Shown piece after piece: positions 36,771 to 45,240 of a DNA stretch of 64,000 nt. The translations under genes and the position numbers were made by a program. The stretch is from Streptomyces phyllanthi (lineage in GTDB: Bacteria; Actinomycetota; Actinomycetes; Streptomycetales; Streptomycetaceae): contig NZ_VJZE01000001.1 of NCBI RefSeq assembly GCF_009377205.1, forward strand, positions 42,171 through 106,170. Direction: 5' to 3'. Positions within the stretch are counted from its first letter, which is position 1; each line of letters begins with the position of its first letter. The notes below the pieces were generated by a model. That model was not told the origin of the DNA, made no database searches, and worked only from the letters and a program-made list of their open reading frames with translations.

Positions 36771-37540
36771 GTGATGGTTCCCATCTGTCCGTAGTCGCAC
36801 AGCACGCTGTCGCCGCGTGAGATCCACATGGGCCGGGTGAAGGAGCCGGCGAGAATGAGCTCTCCGGCTTCGAGCCGGGTCTTGTGCTGGTGCAGTTTGT
36901 TGGCCAGCCACGCGACACCGGCGGCGGGGTGGTTGAGCACACCCGCCGCCACGCCGGTCTCCTCGATGGTCTCGTTGCGGTAGAGCAGCGCGGAGATCCA
37001 GCGCAGGTCGACGGCGTGGGGCGGAGTCGGGTTACCGCCGACCACGACGCCGCCGTAGGCGGCGTTGTCCGCGATGGTGTCGACGATGGTGCGGCCCTCC
37101 AACTCGATGTGGGAGTTGAGCACCTCAAGGGCGGGCACGACGTACTCGGTGGCCCGCAGGACGTCGAAGACCGTGCAGTGCGGTCCTTCGAGAGGTGTCG
37201 CGAGCATGAAGGCGAGCTCGACTTCGATGCGGACGTTGGAGAAGTCGTCGAAGGGGATCACCGAACCGGTCTCCCAGACGGTGTCGTCGAAGATGACGCC
37301 GTAGTCGGGCTCGGTGATGCCGGTGGCGGACTGCATCGCCTTGGAGGTGAGCCCGATCTTGCGGCCCACCAGGCGGCGGCCGTCGGCCAGCTTGCTGTCC
37401 CGCCACACCGCCTGAATGGCATAGGAGTCCTCGACCGTGGTCTCGGGGTATCGGCCGGTGATCCGGGGAATCACGGAACGCTCGCGGTCAGCGGTGGCGA
37501 GCTCGGCGGCGAGCCCGGTGATCGCGTCGGGGGGCAGCAT
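36755..37540 (-). CDS. hpaH: 2-oxo-hept-3-ene-1,7-dioate hydratase / 2-keto-4-pentenoate hydratase family
   Basis: A 261-residue hydratase of the fumarylacetoacetase-related group. It adds water to a 2-oxo-alkenoate to make the substrate of the adjacent aldolase. Family marks are RLVGRKIGLTSKAMQSATGI, YGVIFDD, and the metal site EVELAFML, with a later ALEVLNSHIE. The ATG at 37538-37540 has GAAGGAG five bases upstream; a GTG two codons earlier overlaps that site and is less likely. Spacing of 30 bases to the FAH-RraA gene upstream fits one operon. Confidence 0.9.
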   Translation of the reverse strand: MLPPDAITGLAAELATADRERSVIPRITGRYPETTVEDSYAIQAVWRDSKLADGRRLVGRKIGLTSKAMQSATGITEPDYGVIFDDTVWETGSVIPFDDFSNVRIEVELAFMLATPLEGPHCTVFDVLRATEYVVPALEVLNSHIELEGRTIVDTIADNAAYGGVVVGGNPTPPHAVDLRWISALLYRNETIEETGVAAGVLNHPAAGVAWLANKLHQHKTRLEAGELILAGSFTRPMWISRGDSVLCDYGQMGTITCRFQ

Positions 37541-37570
37541 GCGCACTCCTTCAATCCTGGCTGCTCTGGC

Positions 37571-38983
37571 TTATCGGCTCGCGCGCCACTCTTCGTAACG
37601 GGCCCGCCATTCGGGGTTCATGGGGAACAATCCGTCGACCGGATGGCCTGCCTTGACCTGCTCGGCGATCCAGGCGTCCTCGTCCTCCTGGGCGAGTGCC
37701 GCATCCGCGACCTCCTCCGCCAGTGCGGGCGGAATCACGATCACACCGTCGGCGTCACCGACGATGACATCGCCCGGCTGCACGGTGGCGCCTCCGCAAG
37801 CGATGGTGAGATCGGCGTCCCACGGCACGTGCTTGCGTCCCAGGACGGCGGGGTGCGGTCCGGCATAGTGCACCGGGATTCCGACGGCGGCCACCGCCGC
37901 GCTGTCGCGAACCCCGCCGTCGGTGACGATCGCCGCGGCACCACGGGCCCAGGCCCGGATGGCCAGTACGTCGCCGAGGGTGGCCGAGCCGGTCTCCCCG
38001 CGCGCCTCGATCACGAGCACCTCGCCCTGCGCGACCGAGTCGAAGGCCCGCTTCTGTGCGTTGTATCCGGCTCCGTGCTTCTTGAACAGGTCCTCACGAT
38101 TCGGCACGAAACGCAGCGTCCGTGCAGTGCCGACAAAGCTCTGCCCCGGGGTCAGCGGGCGGAGGCCGTCGATGAAGACGTTCTCCAGACCCCGCTTGCG
38201 CAGCTGAGCTGACAGCCCGGCGACCGGGGCCATGGCCAGCTTCTCCCGCACCTCGGGCCGCAACGTCCCGAGGTTTGCCGGGTATGTCGACAGCGATCCG
38301 ACGGTGGGATCAAGCGGAGTGTCCTGGTGGGTCACAGTGGTGCGCAGCGCGCCCGAGGTCGGGGCGCCCGACGCCTCCGGGGCATCCACCTCGACGGCGA
38401 CCATGCTTCCGGGCTCCAACAAGACGGAGCCCGCGGTCGACGGGGCGATGATGACGTCACCCGGCTCGAGAGTGAGGTGCTGGGACAGGTCGGCGACGAC
38501 CTGGTCGAATCCGAACGGCAGGGCAGCGCTGGTGTCTTCCTGGACGAGCTGCCCGTTGACCCAGGTGCGGACGCGCAGCCCGGACGGATCGACTTCGCCG
38601 GCCGCCACGAACCCGGGGCCCAGCGGTGTGAATCCGTCACGGCCCCTCGAACGCAGCAAGGAGACATCATCGTTGGCTCCCGGCTCGGACAGCCCGAGGT
38701 CGACGCCGGCGGTGACCCAGCCGACACGGCTCCAGGCCTCGGCGCGGCTGACGGAGCGTGCCGTGGCTCCCATCACCAGGGTGATCCCGGGCTCACACGT
38801 CAGCTGTTCGATCCCCGGGGGGATCGCCGCCTGTCCTCCCGACGTGGCCGCGGAGCTGGACGGCTTAAGAGAGTAGGTCAGCCGCGCCGGGTGGCCGCCG
38901 CCCTCCTGCGTGCTCACGGCGCGATCCGCACGCACGGTGATGATCTTCCCCGGGTGCTTCTCCCACGGGACATCGGTCTTCAT
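37571..38983 (-). CDS. FAH-family isomerase/decarboxylase fused to an RraA-like domain, 470 aa
   Basis: A two-domain protein. Residues about 15-235 resemble fumarylacetoacetate-hydrolase-fold proteins (VNGQLVQEDTSAALPFGFDQ, LEPGDVIIAPSTAGS) but the usual N-terminal ExE metal motif is not obvious. Residues about 245-470 are an RraA/HMG-aldolase domain: NVFIDGLRPL, GDVLAIRAWARGAAAIVTDG, GGVRDSAAV and GDADGVIVIPP. RraA-fold enzymes include 4-carboxy-4-hydroxy-2-oxoadipate aldolase and oxaloacetate decarboxylase. In the homoprotocatechuate pathway HpaG (two fused FAH domains) decarboxylates and isomerises; this fusion may fill that step. The ATG at 38981-38983 follows GGAAGGGGA; a GTG nine codons upstream is possible. 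Confidence 0.82.
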   Translation of the reverse strand: MKTDVPWEKHPGKIITVRADRAVSTQEGGGHPARLTYSLKPSSSAATSGGQAAIPPGIEQLTCEPGITLVMGATARSVSRAEAWSRVGWVTAGVDLGLSEPGANDDVSLLRSRGRDGFTPLGPGFVAAGEVDPSGLRVRTWVNGQLVQEDTSAALPFGFDQVVADLSQHLTLEPGDVIIAPSTAGSVLLEPGSMVAVEVDAPEASGAPTSGALRTTVTHQDTPLDPTVGSLSTYPANLGTLRPEVREKLAMAPVAGLSAQLRKRGLENVFIDGLRPLTPGQSFVGTARTLRFVPNREDLFKKHGAGYNAQKRAFDSVAQGEVLVIEARGETGSATLGDVLAIRAWARGAAAIVTDGGVRDSAAVAAVGIPVHYAGPHPAVLGRKHVPWDADLTIACGGATVQPGDVIVGDADGVIVIPPALAEEVADAALAQEDEDAWIAEQVKAGHPVDGLFPMNPEWRARYEEWRASR

Positions 38984-39013
38984 GCTGTCATCCCCTTCCG
39001 CCGTACTCACGGG

Positions 39014-40894
39014 CTATCGGCTCATGGAGCGGGCGAAGAAGTCGCTCAGCTCCGTGCGGGCGCTGAGCGGCAGGACGTGAGCGACGTACATGTCGGGCCG
39101 TACGACGACGACGCAGCCGCTGCGGGCGATGCCGCGCAGCTCGAAGAAGTCCTGCTCCGGGTCGGTGGCGTGGACCTTCTCGTAGTCGATCAGCTCCCAG
39201 GGCCCCTTGCGGGGCAGGAACAGCGGCGGGACTCCCCCGATGCCGACCGTCTCGTGGGTGCCCTGGAAGACGACCTTGACGTCGAAGAGCGCGTCCAGCT
39301 CACCATCGGCGGGCGTGTGACGAACGACGGGAGATTCCGGCGAGTGGTGGAGCCACTCGGCCCAGTCCCGCAGCGCCACCGAGCTGGTCTCGGTGGCGCC
39401 GTCGGCGAAGGCGTAGATACGCCAGCGGCCGTCGGCGCGGGCGTGGTGCCCGAGTTCCATCGGGTTGGCATCGGCAACCCGGACGACGGGGGCGGAGTGG
39501 AACCGCTTGCCGATCGGGAATCCGGTCGCGAGGTCCTGGTGGGTGTCCTCGCCGGTGATCACGGACGGCTTGTAGTGGGTGCGGAACCCGGCCGGGAACT
39601 GCGCGGTCTTGACGTAGAACTCGGCCAGTTCGTCCGAGGGGATTTCCTTCGGGTCCTTGGTCAGCATCTCCGACCACTCGCGGTCGAAGTCGATGAGGTT
39701 CTGGGCGACCTCCTCGCGCTCCACGGCGTAGGTGTCGAGCAGGCTCTCGGGGCTGAGACCCGTGAGCACCTGGCCGAGCTTCCAGCCGAGGTTGAAGGTG
39801 TCCTGCATCGACACGTTCATGCCCTGGCCCGCCTTCGCGCTGTGCGTGTGGCAGGCGTCCCCGGCGATGAAGACCCGCGGCGCACGCGTTCCGGTCTCCG
39901 CGGCCGGGACATCGTCGAACTTCTGAGTGAGCCGATGGCCGACCTCGTAGACGCTGAACCAGGGCACGTGCCGGACGTCGAGGGTGTACGGGTGCATGAT
40001 CTGGTTCGCTTTGGCAATCGCGGCCTCGACCGTGGTCTTGCGGACGGCGCCCCTGTCCTCCGAGGTGACCTCGCCCAGGTCGACGTACATGCGGTAGAGG
40101 TATCCGCCCTCGCGGGGGATCAGCTGGACGCCGCCGTGGGGGGTCTGCACCTGGCACTTGGTGCGGATGTCGGGGAAGTCGGTCACGGTCAGGGCGTCCA
40201 TGACGGCCCAGGCGTGCATCGCCTGCTTCCCTTCGAGCCGCATGCCGAGCGCGTCCCGCACCGCGCTGCGGGCGCCGTCGGCACCGACCACGTACTTGGC
40301 CAGGATCGTGCGCTCCTGACCCTCGTTCTCACCGGCGGTGTGCCGTACGCGCGCCCGCACCGGGTACTCCTCGCCCTGCACGACCTTGAGGTCGAGGAAC
40401 TCGTAGCCGAAGTCGGGCTTGATCCGGCCGGGCCCGTAGGCCGCCGCCTCGGCGAGGTAGTCGATGACCCTCGCCTGGTTGATGATGAGGTGGGGGAACT
40501 CGCTGAACCCGTCCGGGTCGTCGGGGGCGCGCTGGGTGCGGATGATCCGTGAGGGGTCGTCGGGGTCGGAGGCCCAGAAGTTCATCGCGGTTTGGTTGAA
40601 GGCCTCCGCGATGACCCGCTCGGCGAAACCGAAGGCCTGGAAGGTCTCGACGCTACGAGCCTGGATGCCGTCGGCCTGACCGAACTCCAGTCGACCCGGG
40701 CGCCGCTCTATCAGGCGCGCGTTGATCGTCGGGTACTGCGAGAGCTGCGCCGACAGCAGAGTGCCGGCGGGGCCCGCGCCGACGATCAGGACATCGACCT
40801 CGTCGGGGAGATCCTCGGGGCGGTCGAGGCCGATCCCGGCTGCCGGCTGGATCCGCGGGTCGGTGGTGACGTAGCCGTGGTGATGGAACTGCAT
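39014..40894 (-). CDS. Flavin-dependent aromatic hydroxylase (phenol 2-monooxygenase / 3-hydroxybenzoate 4-monooxygenase type), 626 aa
   Basis: An FAD monooxygenase that would hydroxylate a phenolic ring using NAD(P)H and oxygen. It begins QFHHHGYVTTDPRIQPAAG, the start typical of the MobA/phenol hydroxylase group. The FAD loop is VLIVGAGPAGTLLSAQ (39-44), the second is KYVVGADGARSAVRDALG, and the FAD/ribityl motif is FIAGDACHTHSAKAGQGMN. The C-terminal 170 residues form the thioredoxin-like domain of this group. It probably produces the dihydroxylated ring that is then cleaved. The exact substrate is unknown; 3-hydroxybenzoate or a related acid is a guess from family. Confidence 0.9.
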   Translation of the reverse strand: MQFHHHGYVTTDPRIQPAAGIGLDRPEDLPDEVDVLIVGAGPAGTLLSAQLSQYPTINARLIERRPGRLEFGQADGIQARSVETFQAFGFAERVIAEAFNQTAMNFWASDPDDPSRIIRTQRAPDDPDGFSEFPHLIINQARVIDYLAEAAAYGPGRIKPDFGYEFLDLKVVQGEEYPVRARVRHTAGENEGQERTILAKYVVGADGARSAVRDALGMRLEGKQAMHAWAVMDALTVTDFPDIRTKCQVQTPHGGVQLIPREGGYLYRMYVDLGEVTSEDRGAVRKTTVEAAIAKANQIMHPYTLDVRHVPWFSVYEVGHRLTQKFDDVPAAETGTRAPRVFIAGDACHTHSAKAGQGMNVSMQDTFNLGWKLGQVLTGLSPESLLDTYAVEREEVAQNLIDFDREWSEMLTKDPKEIPSDELAEFYVKTAQFPAGFRTHYKPSVITGEDTHQDLATGFPIGKRFHSAPVVRVADANPMELGHHARADGRWRIYAFADGATETSSVALRDWAEWLHHSPESPVVRHTPADGELDALFDVKVVFQGTHETVGIGGVPPLFLPRKGPWELIDYEKVHATDPEQDFFELRGIARSGCVVVVRPDMYVAHVLPLSARTELSDFFARSMSR

Positions 40895-40906
40895 CGGTCG
40901 ATCCCT

Positions 40907-42103
40907 TCAGTGCTTCTTGTAGACCTGGGGCACGTACCAGGAGTCGGTCGTGGCAGGTGAGTCCTCGGTGGGGCGGTTCGAGACGAGGCGGCGCTGCAAG
41001 TGCTCGCCGTTGGCGCCGTGCCGGGCGTAGTGGTCGAGCAGCAGGTCGTGGCCCAGGTCGTTGTTCAGGTCGCGCCAGACCGTGTGTTTGTGCTGGCCGG
41101 CGGCGACCGCGTTGTCCGCCTCCACCAGCAGGCCGGAGGTCGAGACGCGGTAGTAGTGGGCCGTGTCCGGGGTGACTCCGCCGGCCCAGGCGAAGCGCAG
41201 CTTCGCGGGGTCCTCGGCGAGCACCTGCTCCCGGTACTGCCGGGTGATCTCCTCGGGGCCGGTCTCGACGTAGCGCAGCAGCAGCTCGCGGACCGCGGTC
41301 AGCTGGGCCCCGTCCAGATCAGCACCGCTCACTCCGGACGGGGCGGCCTTGACGAAGCGGAGCCGCTCCCGGTCATGGTCGGTGGTCTCGTAGCCGGCGA
41401 TACCGAGGTCGACGTGGTCCGGCCACTCCTCGGCGCCGACCTGCGGCACCTGACGCGTGACGTAGTCCGCCGGGGCGACATCATGGATGACCGCCTGAGC
41501 CCGCAAGTCCGGCGAGAAGGAGTCCAGGATCTCGAACGCCATGCTCCTTTCCCGGCCGAGCGGGTCCAGTACGCCTGCGGGCATCGGCTGGGCGCCCATG
41601 GCGAGGGGCGTGATCGTCAGGTACCGCTGCGCGACGATCGTGAAGCTGAGCGAGAGGTGGTGGCCGATGACGCGCCACCCCCACGTGTCCTCGAACCCGG
41701 GGCGCCCGAAGACGGTGATCCAGTAGGCGTCCGGATCGCGGAACTCGCCGGCGATGACGCCGAAGCCGCGCTCTACGACCTCGAGTTCGCGCAGCATGTT
41801 CTCGGTCGCCATGATGGCGAGCGCCTGGCTGTAACCGCGCATGCTCAGACCGGACTTGAGCAGGCTCTGGGCCAGGACGCGTTGGTGATGGTCGAGCTTC
41901 GTGATCGGCACGCCGGTGCGGTCCGGCTTGGGGATGAAGTCCCAGTCCAGCCGCCGCGGATCGTCCATGGCGGGGATGTGCATCTGGGCACGAAGGTCGG
42001 GGCTCAGTGAGTCCAGCAGTGCCCACGTGCAGAACATCATCCGCTTGATGGTGGTCGGCGCCTCGTGGTTCATGGGGGGCAGGGCCGTGGTGTGGTCGGT
42101 CAT
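40907..42103 (-). CDS. DUF3500 family protein, 398 aa, in the catabolic operon
   Basis: A soluble protein that I place in the DUF3500 family by its blocks AYWITVFGRPGFEDTWGWRV, GHHLSLSF and QHKHTVWRDLNNDLGHDLL; to my knowledge the family has no assigned biochemical role. Histidines at 148, 149, 338, 340, 352 and 358 and acidic residues between them look like a metal or active site. There is no signal peptide. The gene lies 12 bases from the hydroxylase and 38 from the aldehyde dehydrogenase, so it is co-transcribed and probably does a step of the pathway. The pathway lacks a known ring-cleavage dioxygenase, which makes this protein the main unexplained candidate. Confidence 0.8.
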   Translation of the reverse strand: MTDHTTALPPMNHEAPTTIKRMMFCTWALLDSLSPDLRAQMHIPAMDDPRRLDWDFIPKPDRTGVPITKLDHHQRVLAQSLLKSGLSMRGYSQALAIMATENMLRELEVVERGFGVIAGEFRDPDAYWITVFGRPGFEDTWGWRVIGHHLSLSFTIVAQRYLTITPLAMGAQPMPAGVLDPLGRERSMAFEILDSFSPDLRAQAVIHDVAPADYVTRQVPQVGAEEWPDHVDLGIAGYETTDHDRERLRFVKAAPSGVSGADLDGAQLTAVRELLLRYVETGPEEITRQYREQVLAEDPAKLRFAWAGGVTPDTAHYYRVSTSGLLVEADNAVAAGQHKHTVWRDLNNDLGHDLLLDHYARHGANGEHLQRRLVSNRPTEDSPATTDSWYVPQVYKKH

Positions 42104-42141
42104 GGGTTCTCCGTGAGGGCGTGACGGGATCGTGAGCCGAG

Positions 42142-43632
42142 TCAGCGGCCGAACGGGTCGGGCGTGAGGGTGTACTTGGTCTGGAGGTACTCGTGGATGC
42201 CCTCGTCTCCGCCTTCGCGGCCGAGCCCGGAGAGCTTCCAGCCGCCGAAGGGGGCCGCCGCGTTGGAGACCACGCCGACGTTGAGGCCCATCATTCCGGT
42301 CTGCAGCCGCTCGATCATGCGCTGACCTCGGGCCAGGGACTCGGTGAAGACGTAGGACACCAGGCCGTACTCGGTGCCGTTGGCGAGGGCGACCGCCTCG
42401 TCCTCGTCGTCGAAGGGAACGATGGCCACCACGGGACCGAAGATCTCCTCGCGCAGCAGCGCGCTGTCCGCCGGCACCTCCGAGAGCACCGTCGCCGCGT
42501 AAAACGTGCCGGGCCCCTCGACCGGCTTGCCACCGGTCTGGAGGGTCGCGCCATGGTCCAGCGCGTCACGCACCAACTCATCGGTCTTCGCCACTGCCTT
42601 GGCGTCGATCAGGGGGCCGATCGTCACGCCCGCCTCGGTACCGCGACCGACCCCGAGGGCGTCGACCCGCTCCGTGACGCGGCGGGTGAACTCCTCGACC
42701 ACCGAGGAGTGCACGATGAACCGGTTCGCGGCGGTGCACGCCTGGCCGATGTTGCGGAACTTGGCCAGCATCGCGCCGTCGACCGCCTTGTCGAGATCGG
42801 CGTCCTCGAAGACCACGAACGGGGCGTTGCCGCCCAGCTCCATCGAGGTACGCAGCACGCCGGTCGAGGCCTGCGCGAGCAGCTGCTGCCCCACCGGGGT
42901 GGAACCCGTGAACGACAGCTTGCGCAGGCGCGGGTCGGTGATGATCGCGTCCGACACCGGCCCGGAGGCGGTGGTGGTCACGACGTTCACGACACCCGGA
43001 GGAAGGCCGGCGTCCTCCAGCAGCTGGGCGAAGAAGATCGTGGTCAGCGGTGTGAGGGCCGCGGGCTTGATGACCACGGTGCATCCGGCCGCCAGCGCGG
43101 GCGCGATCTTGCGCGTGGCCATCGCCAGCGGGAAGTTCCAGGGAGTGATGAGGTAGCAGGGACCCACCGGATGCTGGGTGACGATCATCCGGCCGGTGCC
43201 CTCGGGGTTGGCTCCGTAGCGCCCCTGGACATGGGCTGCGGTCTCGCTGAACCACCGCAGGAACTCCCCGCCGTAGGCGACCTCACCGCGCGCCTCGGCG
43301 AGCGGCTTGCCCATCTCCAGGGTCATCAGCAGCGCGAAGGCCTCCTTGCGCTCCATCAGGAGGTCGAAGGCGCGGCGCAGCAGCTCGGCGCGCTCCCGCG
43401 ACGGGGTAGCGGCCCAGGCGGGGAACGCCTCGCAGGCCGCGTCGAGTGCGGCGGTGCCGTCGGCCACAGAAGCACTCGCGACGGTCTTGAGGATCTCTCC
43501 GGTGGCCGGGTCGGCGACGTCGAGGCGGGCGCCTTCGGAACCCGGTCGCCACTGGCCACCGATGTAGAGACCGTCACGCACTGACGACAGGAGGCCGGCC
43601 TCGTCGGTCGGGGTCGGGTCGGTACGGGTCAT
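42142..43632 (-). CDS. Aldehyde dehydrogenase, succinate-semialdehyde dehydrogenase-like, 496 aa
   Basis: An NAD(P)-dependent aldehyde dehydrogenase. Asn166 (TPWNFPLAM), Glu265 (SMELGGNAP) and Cys299 (NIGQACTAANR) are the catalytic residues, and the protein runs full length. The sequence is of the GabD type, so oxidation of the succinic semialdehyde made by the HpaI-like aldolase is the simplest reading. The alternative is oxidation of a ring-cleavage semialdehyde earlier in the pathway, the role of HpaE or 2-hydroxymuconate-semialdehyde dehydrogenase. It lies nine bases downstream of the RidA gene. Confidence 0.9.
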   Translation of the reverse strand: MTRTDPTPTDEAGLLSSVRDGLYIGGQWRPGSEGARLDVADPATGEILKTVASASVADGTAALDAACEAFPAWAATPSRERAELLRRAFDLLMERKEAFALLMTLEMGKPLAEARGEVAYGGEFLRWFSETAAHVQGRYGANPEGTGRMIVTQHPVGPCYLITPWNFPLAMATRKIAPALAAGCTVVIKPAALTPLTTIFFAQLLEDAGLPPGVVNVVTTTASGPVSDAIITDPRLRKLSFTGSTPVGQQLLAQASTGVLRTSMELGGNAPFVVFEDADLDKAVDGAMLAKFRNIGQACTAANRFIVHSSVVEEFTRRVTERVDALGVGRGTEAGVTIGPLIDAKAVAKTDELVRDALDHGATLQTGGKPVEGPGTFYAATVLSEVPADSALLREEIFGPVVAIVPFDDEDEAVALANGTEYGLVSYVFTESLARGQRMIERLQTGMMGLNVGVVSNAAAPFGGWKLSGLGREGGDEGIHEYLQTKYTLTPDPFGR

Positions 43633-43641
43633 CGGGCTTCC

Positions 43642-44043
43642 TTACGGTCGTTCCGGCGTGTCCGTGAGGACGGCCAGGAGGTCGCAGTGGACGAGGGCGG
43701 CACCGTCGAGTTGTGTCGCGATCACCTGCCGGGCGGGCCGGCTCGCGGGGTCGGGAAACATCGCGAGCCATTCGCGGTTGAGCGCGTCGCGATCGCGATA
43801 GTCGACGAGGTGGAACGTCATCTTGAGGATGTCGTCGGTCGTGGCACCTGCGACATCCAGCAACGTGCGGACGTGGTGGAAGACGTGGGCACACTGCTCA
43901 TCGAGACCGGGCGGCATCTCGCGGGTCTCCGGATCGCGACCGGTGATCGCCCCCGAGGCCAGGAAGGGGCCGACGCGGCTGGCTGCCGGTATCGGGTTGG
44001 CGTGGCTGAAGCCGGGCAGGTCGATGCTCGTACGCCGAGTCAT
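43642..44043 (-). CDS. RidA family protein (enamine/imine deaminase type), first gene of catabolic operon
   Basis: A 133-residue YjgF/YER057c/UK114 protein. Typical blocks are GPFLASGAITGRDPETREMP, QCAHVFHHVRTLLDVAGATT, DDILKMTFHLVDYRD and PARQVIATQLDGAALVHCDL; the catalytic Arg of this family is present in RPARQVIA. Members hydrolyse reactive enamines and one branch is 2-aminomuconate deaminase, an enzyme of aromatic meta-cleavage routes, so a direct catabolic role is possible. It starts the minus-strand operon, 387 bases from the divergent IclR gene. Confidence 0.88.
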   Translation of the reverse strand: MTRRTSIDLPGFSHANPIPAASRVGPFLASGAITGRDPETREMPPGLDEQCAHVFHHVRTLLDVAGATTDDILKMTFHLVDYRDRDALNREWLAMFPDPASRPARQVIATQLDGAALVHCDLLAVLTDTPERP

Positions 44044-44275
44044 GGCCGAGCCACCTCCTCAGCTCCAGGCCGCACGGCGACGGCCGTCGGCCTCGGGAGT
44101 GCGGACCACTGCTGGAGCGCCACAGTCGTGGGCGTGCTCCGTGACACCAGCGGGTCGTAGGACACCAACGTCGCCACGCTCCTTCCGGGATCGGTTCAAG
44201 CAGCCCAGCCGGTCTCGGTCAGGCGGCGTCGAAACACACATTCAAGGGCCGCCACAGCACCGCGTCACCGGCCAT

Positions 44276-44289
44276 TTCCGATAACCGGA
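44276..44289. promoter_or_regulatory. Possible IclR operator 1
   Basis: TTCCGATAACCGGA contains TCCG/CGGA half-sites. It shares the TCCGGA core with the element over the IclR start and lies in the divergent promoter region, 233 bases before the RidA start. Confidence 0.35.
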
Positions 44290-44394
44290 CATCACCTCTG
44301 GCGCGGGCACCGCCACGTTGCGCCGTCTTCACCCTCTTGAACGGCCCCTAAGCTCGGCATTTACCCAGCTCCCCGAGGTCTTGATGACACCGGG

Positions 44395-44431
44395 TTGACA
44401 TACGTGACGACGCGGTCCACTATCCGGAATA
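44395..44431 (+). promoter_or_regulatory. IclR promoter with operator over the start; likely leaderless
   Basis: TTGACA at 44395-44400, 17 bases, then CACTAT at 44418-44423, placing the transcript start within a few bases of the ATG at 44431. No ribosome site precedes that ATG. The palindromic core TATCCGGAATA (44421-44431) overlaps the -10 and the start codon, an arrangement for autorepression. Confidence 0.45.
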
Positions 44432-45240
44432 TGGTCACAGAGGAACCCGCTGGTTCACTCAATCGCGCAGTCGTCATCCTCAAAGCCCTGGCCAGCACCG
44501 GGGAAAGCGGCATGGCCCTGACACACATCAGCCAGCGGTGCGGACTGCCCCACTCATCGGTACACCGGGTGCTGCAGCAACTGCGCGCGGCCCAACTCGT
44601 CTGCCAGACGGCACCGGATGGTCGGTACGCTCTGGGCCCCCTGGCCTTCGAGCTTGGTGTAGCCGCAGCTCAGCAGTTCGACATCAGGGGGCGCAGTCGC
44701 GAGGCGGTCACCAGCCTGGCCAACGAGATGGGCGACACCGCCTATCTCTTTCTCCGAAGCGGTTCTGAGGCGGTCTGCCTCGACCGCGTCTTCGGGCCCG
44801 CCCCCGTCCGCGTCGTCACCCTGCGCATCGGCAGCAGGCGGCCACTCGGTCTCGGCGCCGGCGGCCTGGCGATCCTGGCCTTCCTCGACGAAACCCAGCG
44901 CGAGGCCGCCATCAACGACGTCGCTCCCGTTCTGGCCGCAGAGCGGGGTATCGACGAGGCTGAGCTGCGGCAGATGGTGGCCGACTCCAGAGAGCGGGGA
45001 TATGCCTACATCGAAGGCCAACTGACCCCCGACGTCTACGCTGTAGGCAAGCCGATCCTCAACTCTTTCAAACAGCCGATCGGCGGGCTCAGCATCGCAG
45101 CCCCAGCCGCCCGGATGCCGCCCGCCCGCATCCCGAAGGTCGCCCAAGCGCTCGAGAACGCCGCCAGTCGCATCGAACTGTCGCTCTTCTCCGCGGAAGC
45201 CGCCCTTGCCACACGCCCCTCAGCGGTCATCGCCGACTGA
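44431..45240 (+). CDS. IclR family transcriptional regulator
   Basis: A 269-residue regulator. The N-terminal winged helix spans about 10-70 (SLNRAVVILKALASTGESGM, LTHISQRCGLPHSSVHRVLQ), followed by an effector-binding GAF-like domain containing GSRRPLGLGAGGLAILAFL, GYAYIEGQLTPDVYAVG and IGGLSIAAP. IclR proteins often control aromatic catabolic operons and bind pathway intermediates. Its position, divergent from the seven-gene operon, makes it the probable local regulator. The ATG at 44431 is preferred; the frame is open 12 codons further upstream but over the promoter. Confidence 0.92.
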   Translation: MVTEEPAGSLNRAVVILKALASTGESGMALTHISQRCGLPHSSVHRVLQQLRAAQLVCQTAPDGRYALGPLAFELGVAAAQQFDIRGRSREAVTSLANEMGDTAYLFLRSGSEAVCLDRVFGPAPVRVVTLRIGSRRPLGLGAGGLAILAFLDETQREAAINDVAPVLAAERGIDEAELRQMVADSRERGYAYIEGQLTPDVYAVGKPILNSFKQPIGGLSIAAPAARMPPARIPKVAQALENAASRIELSLFSAEAALATRPSAVIAD

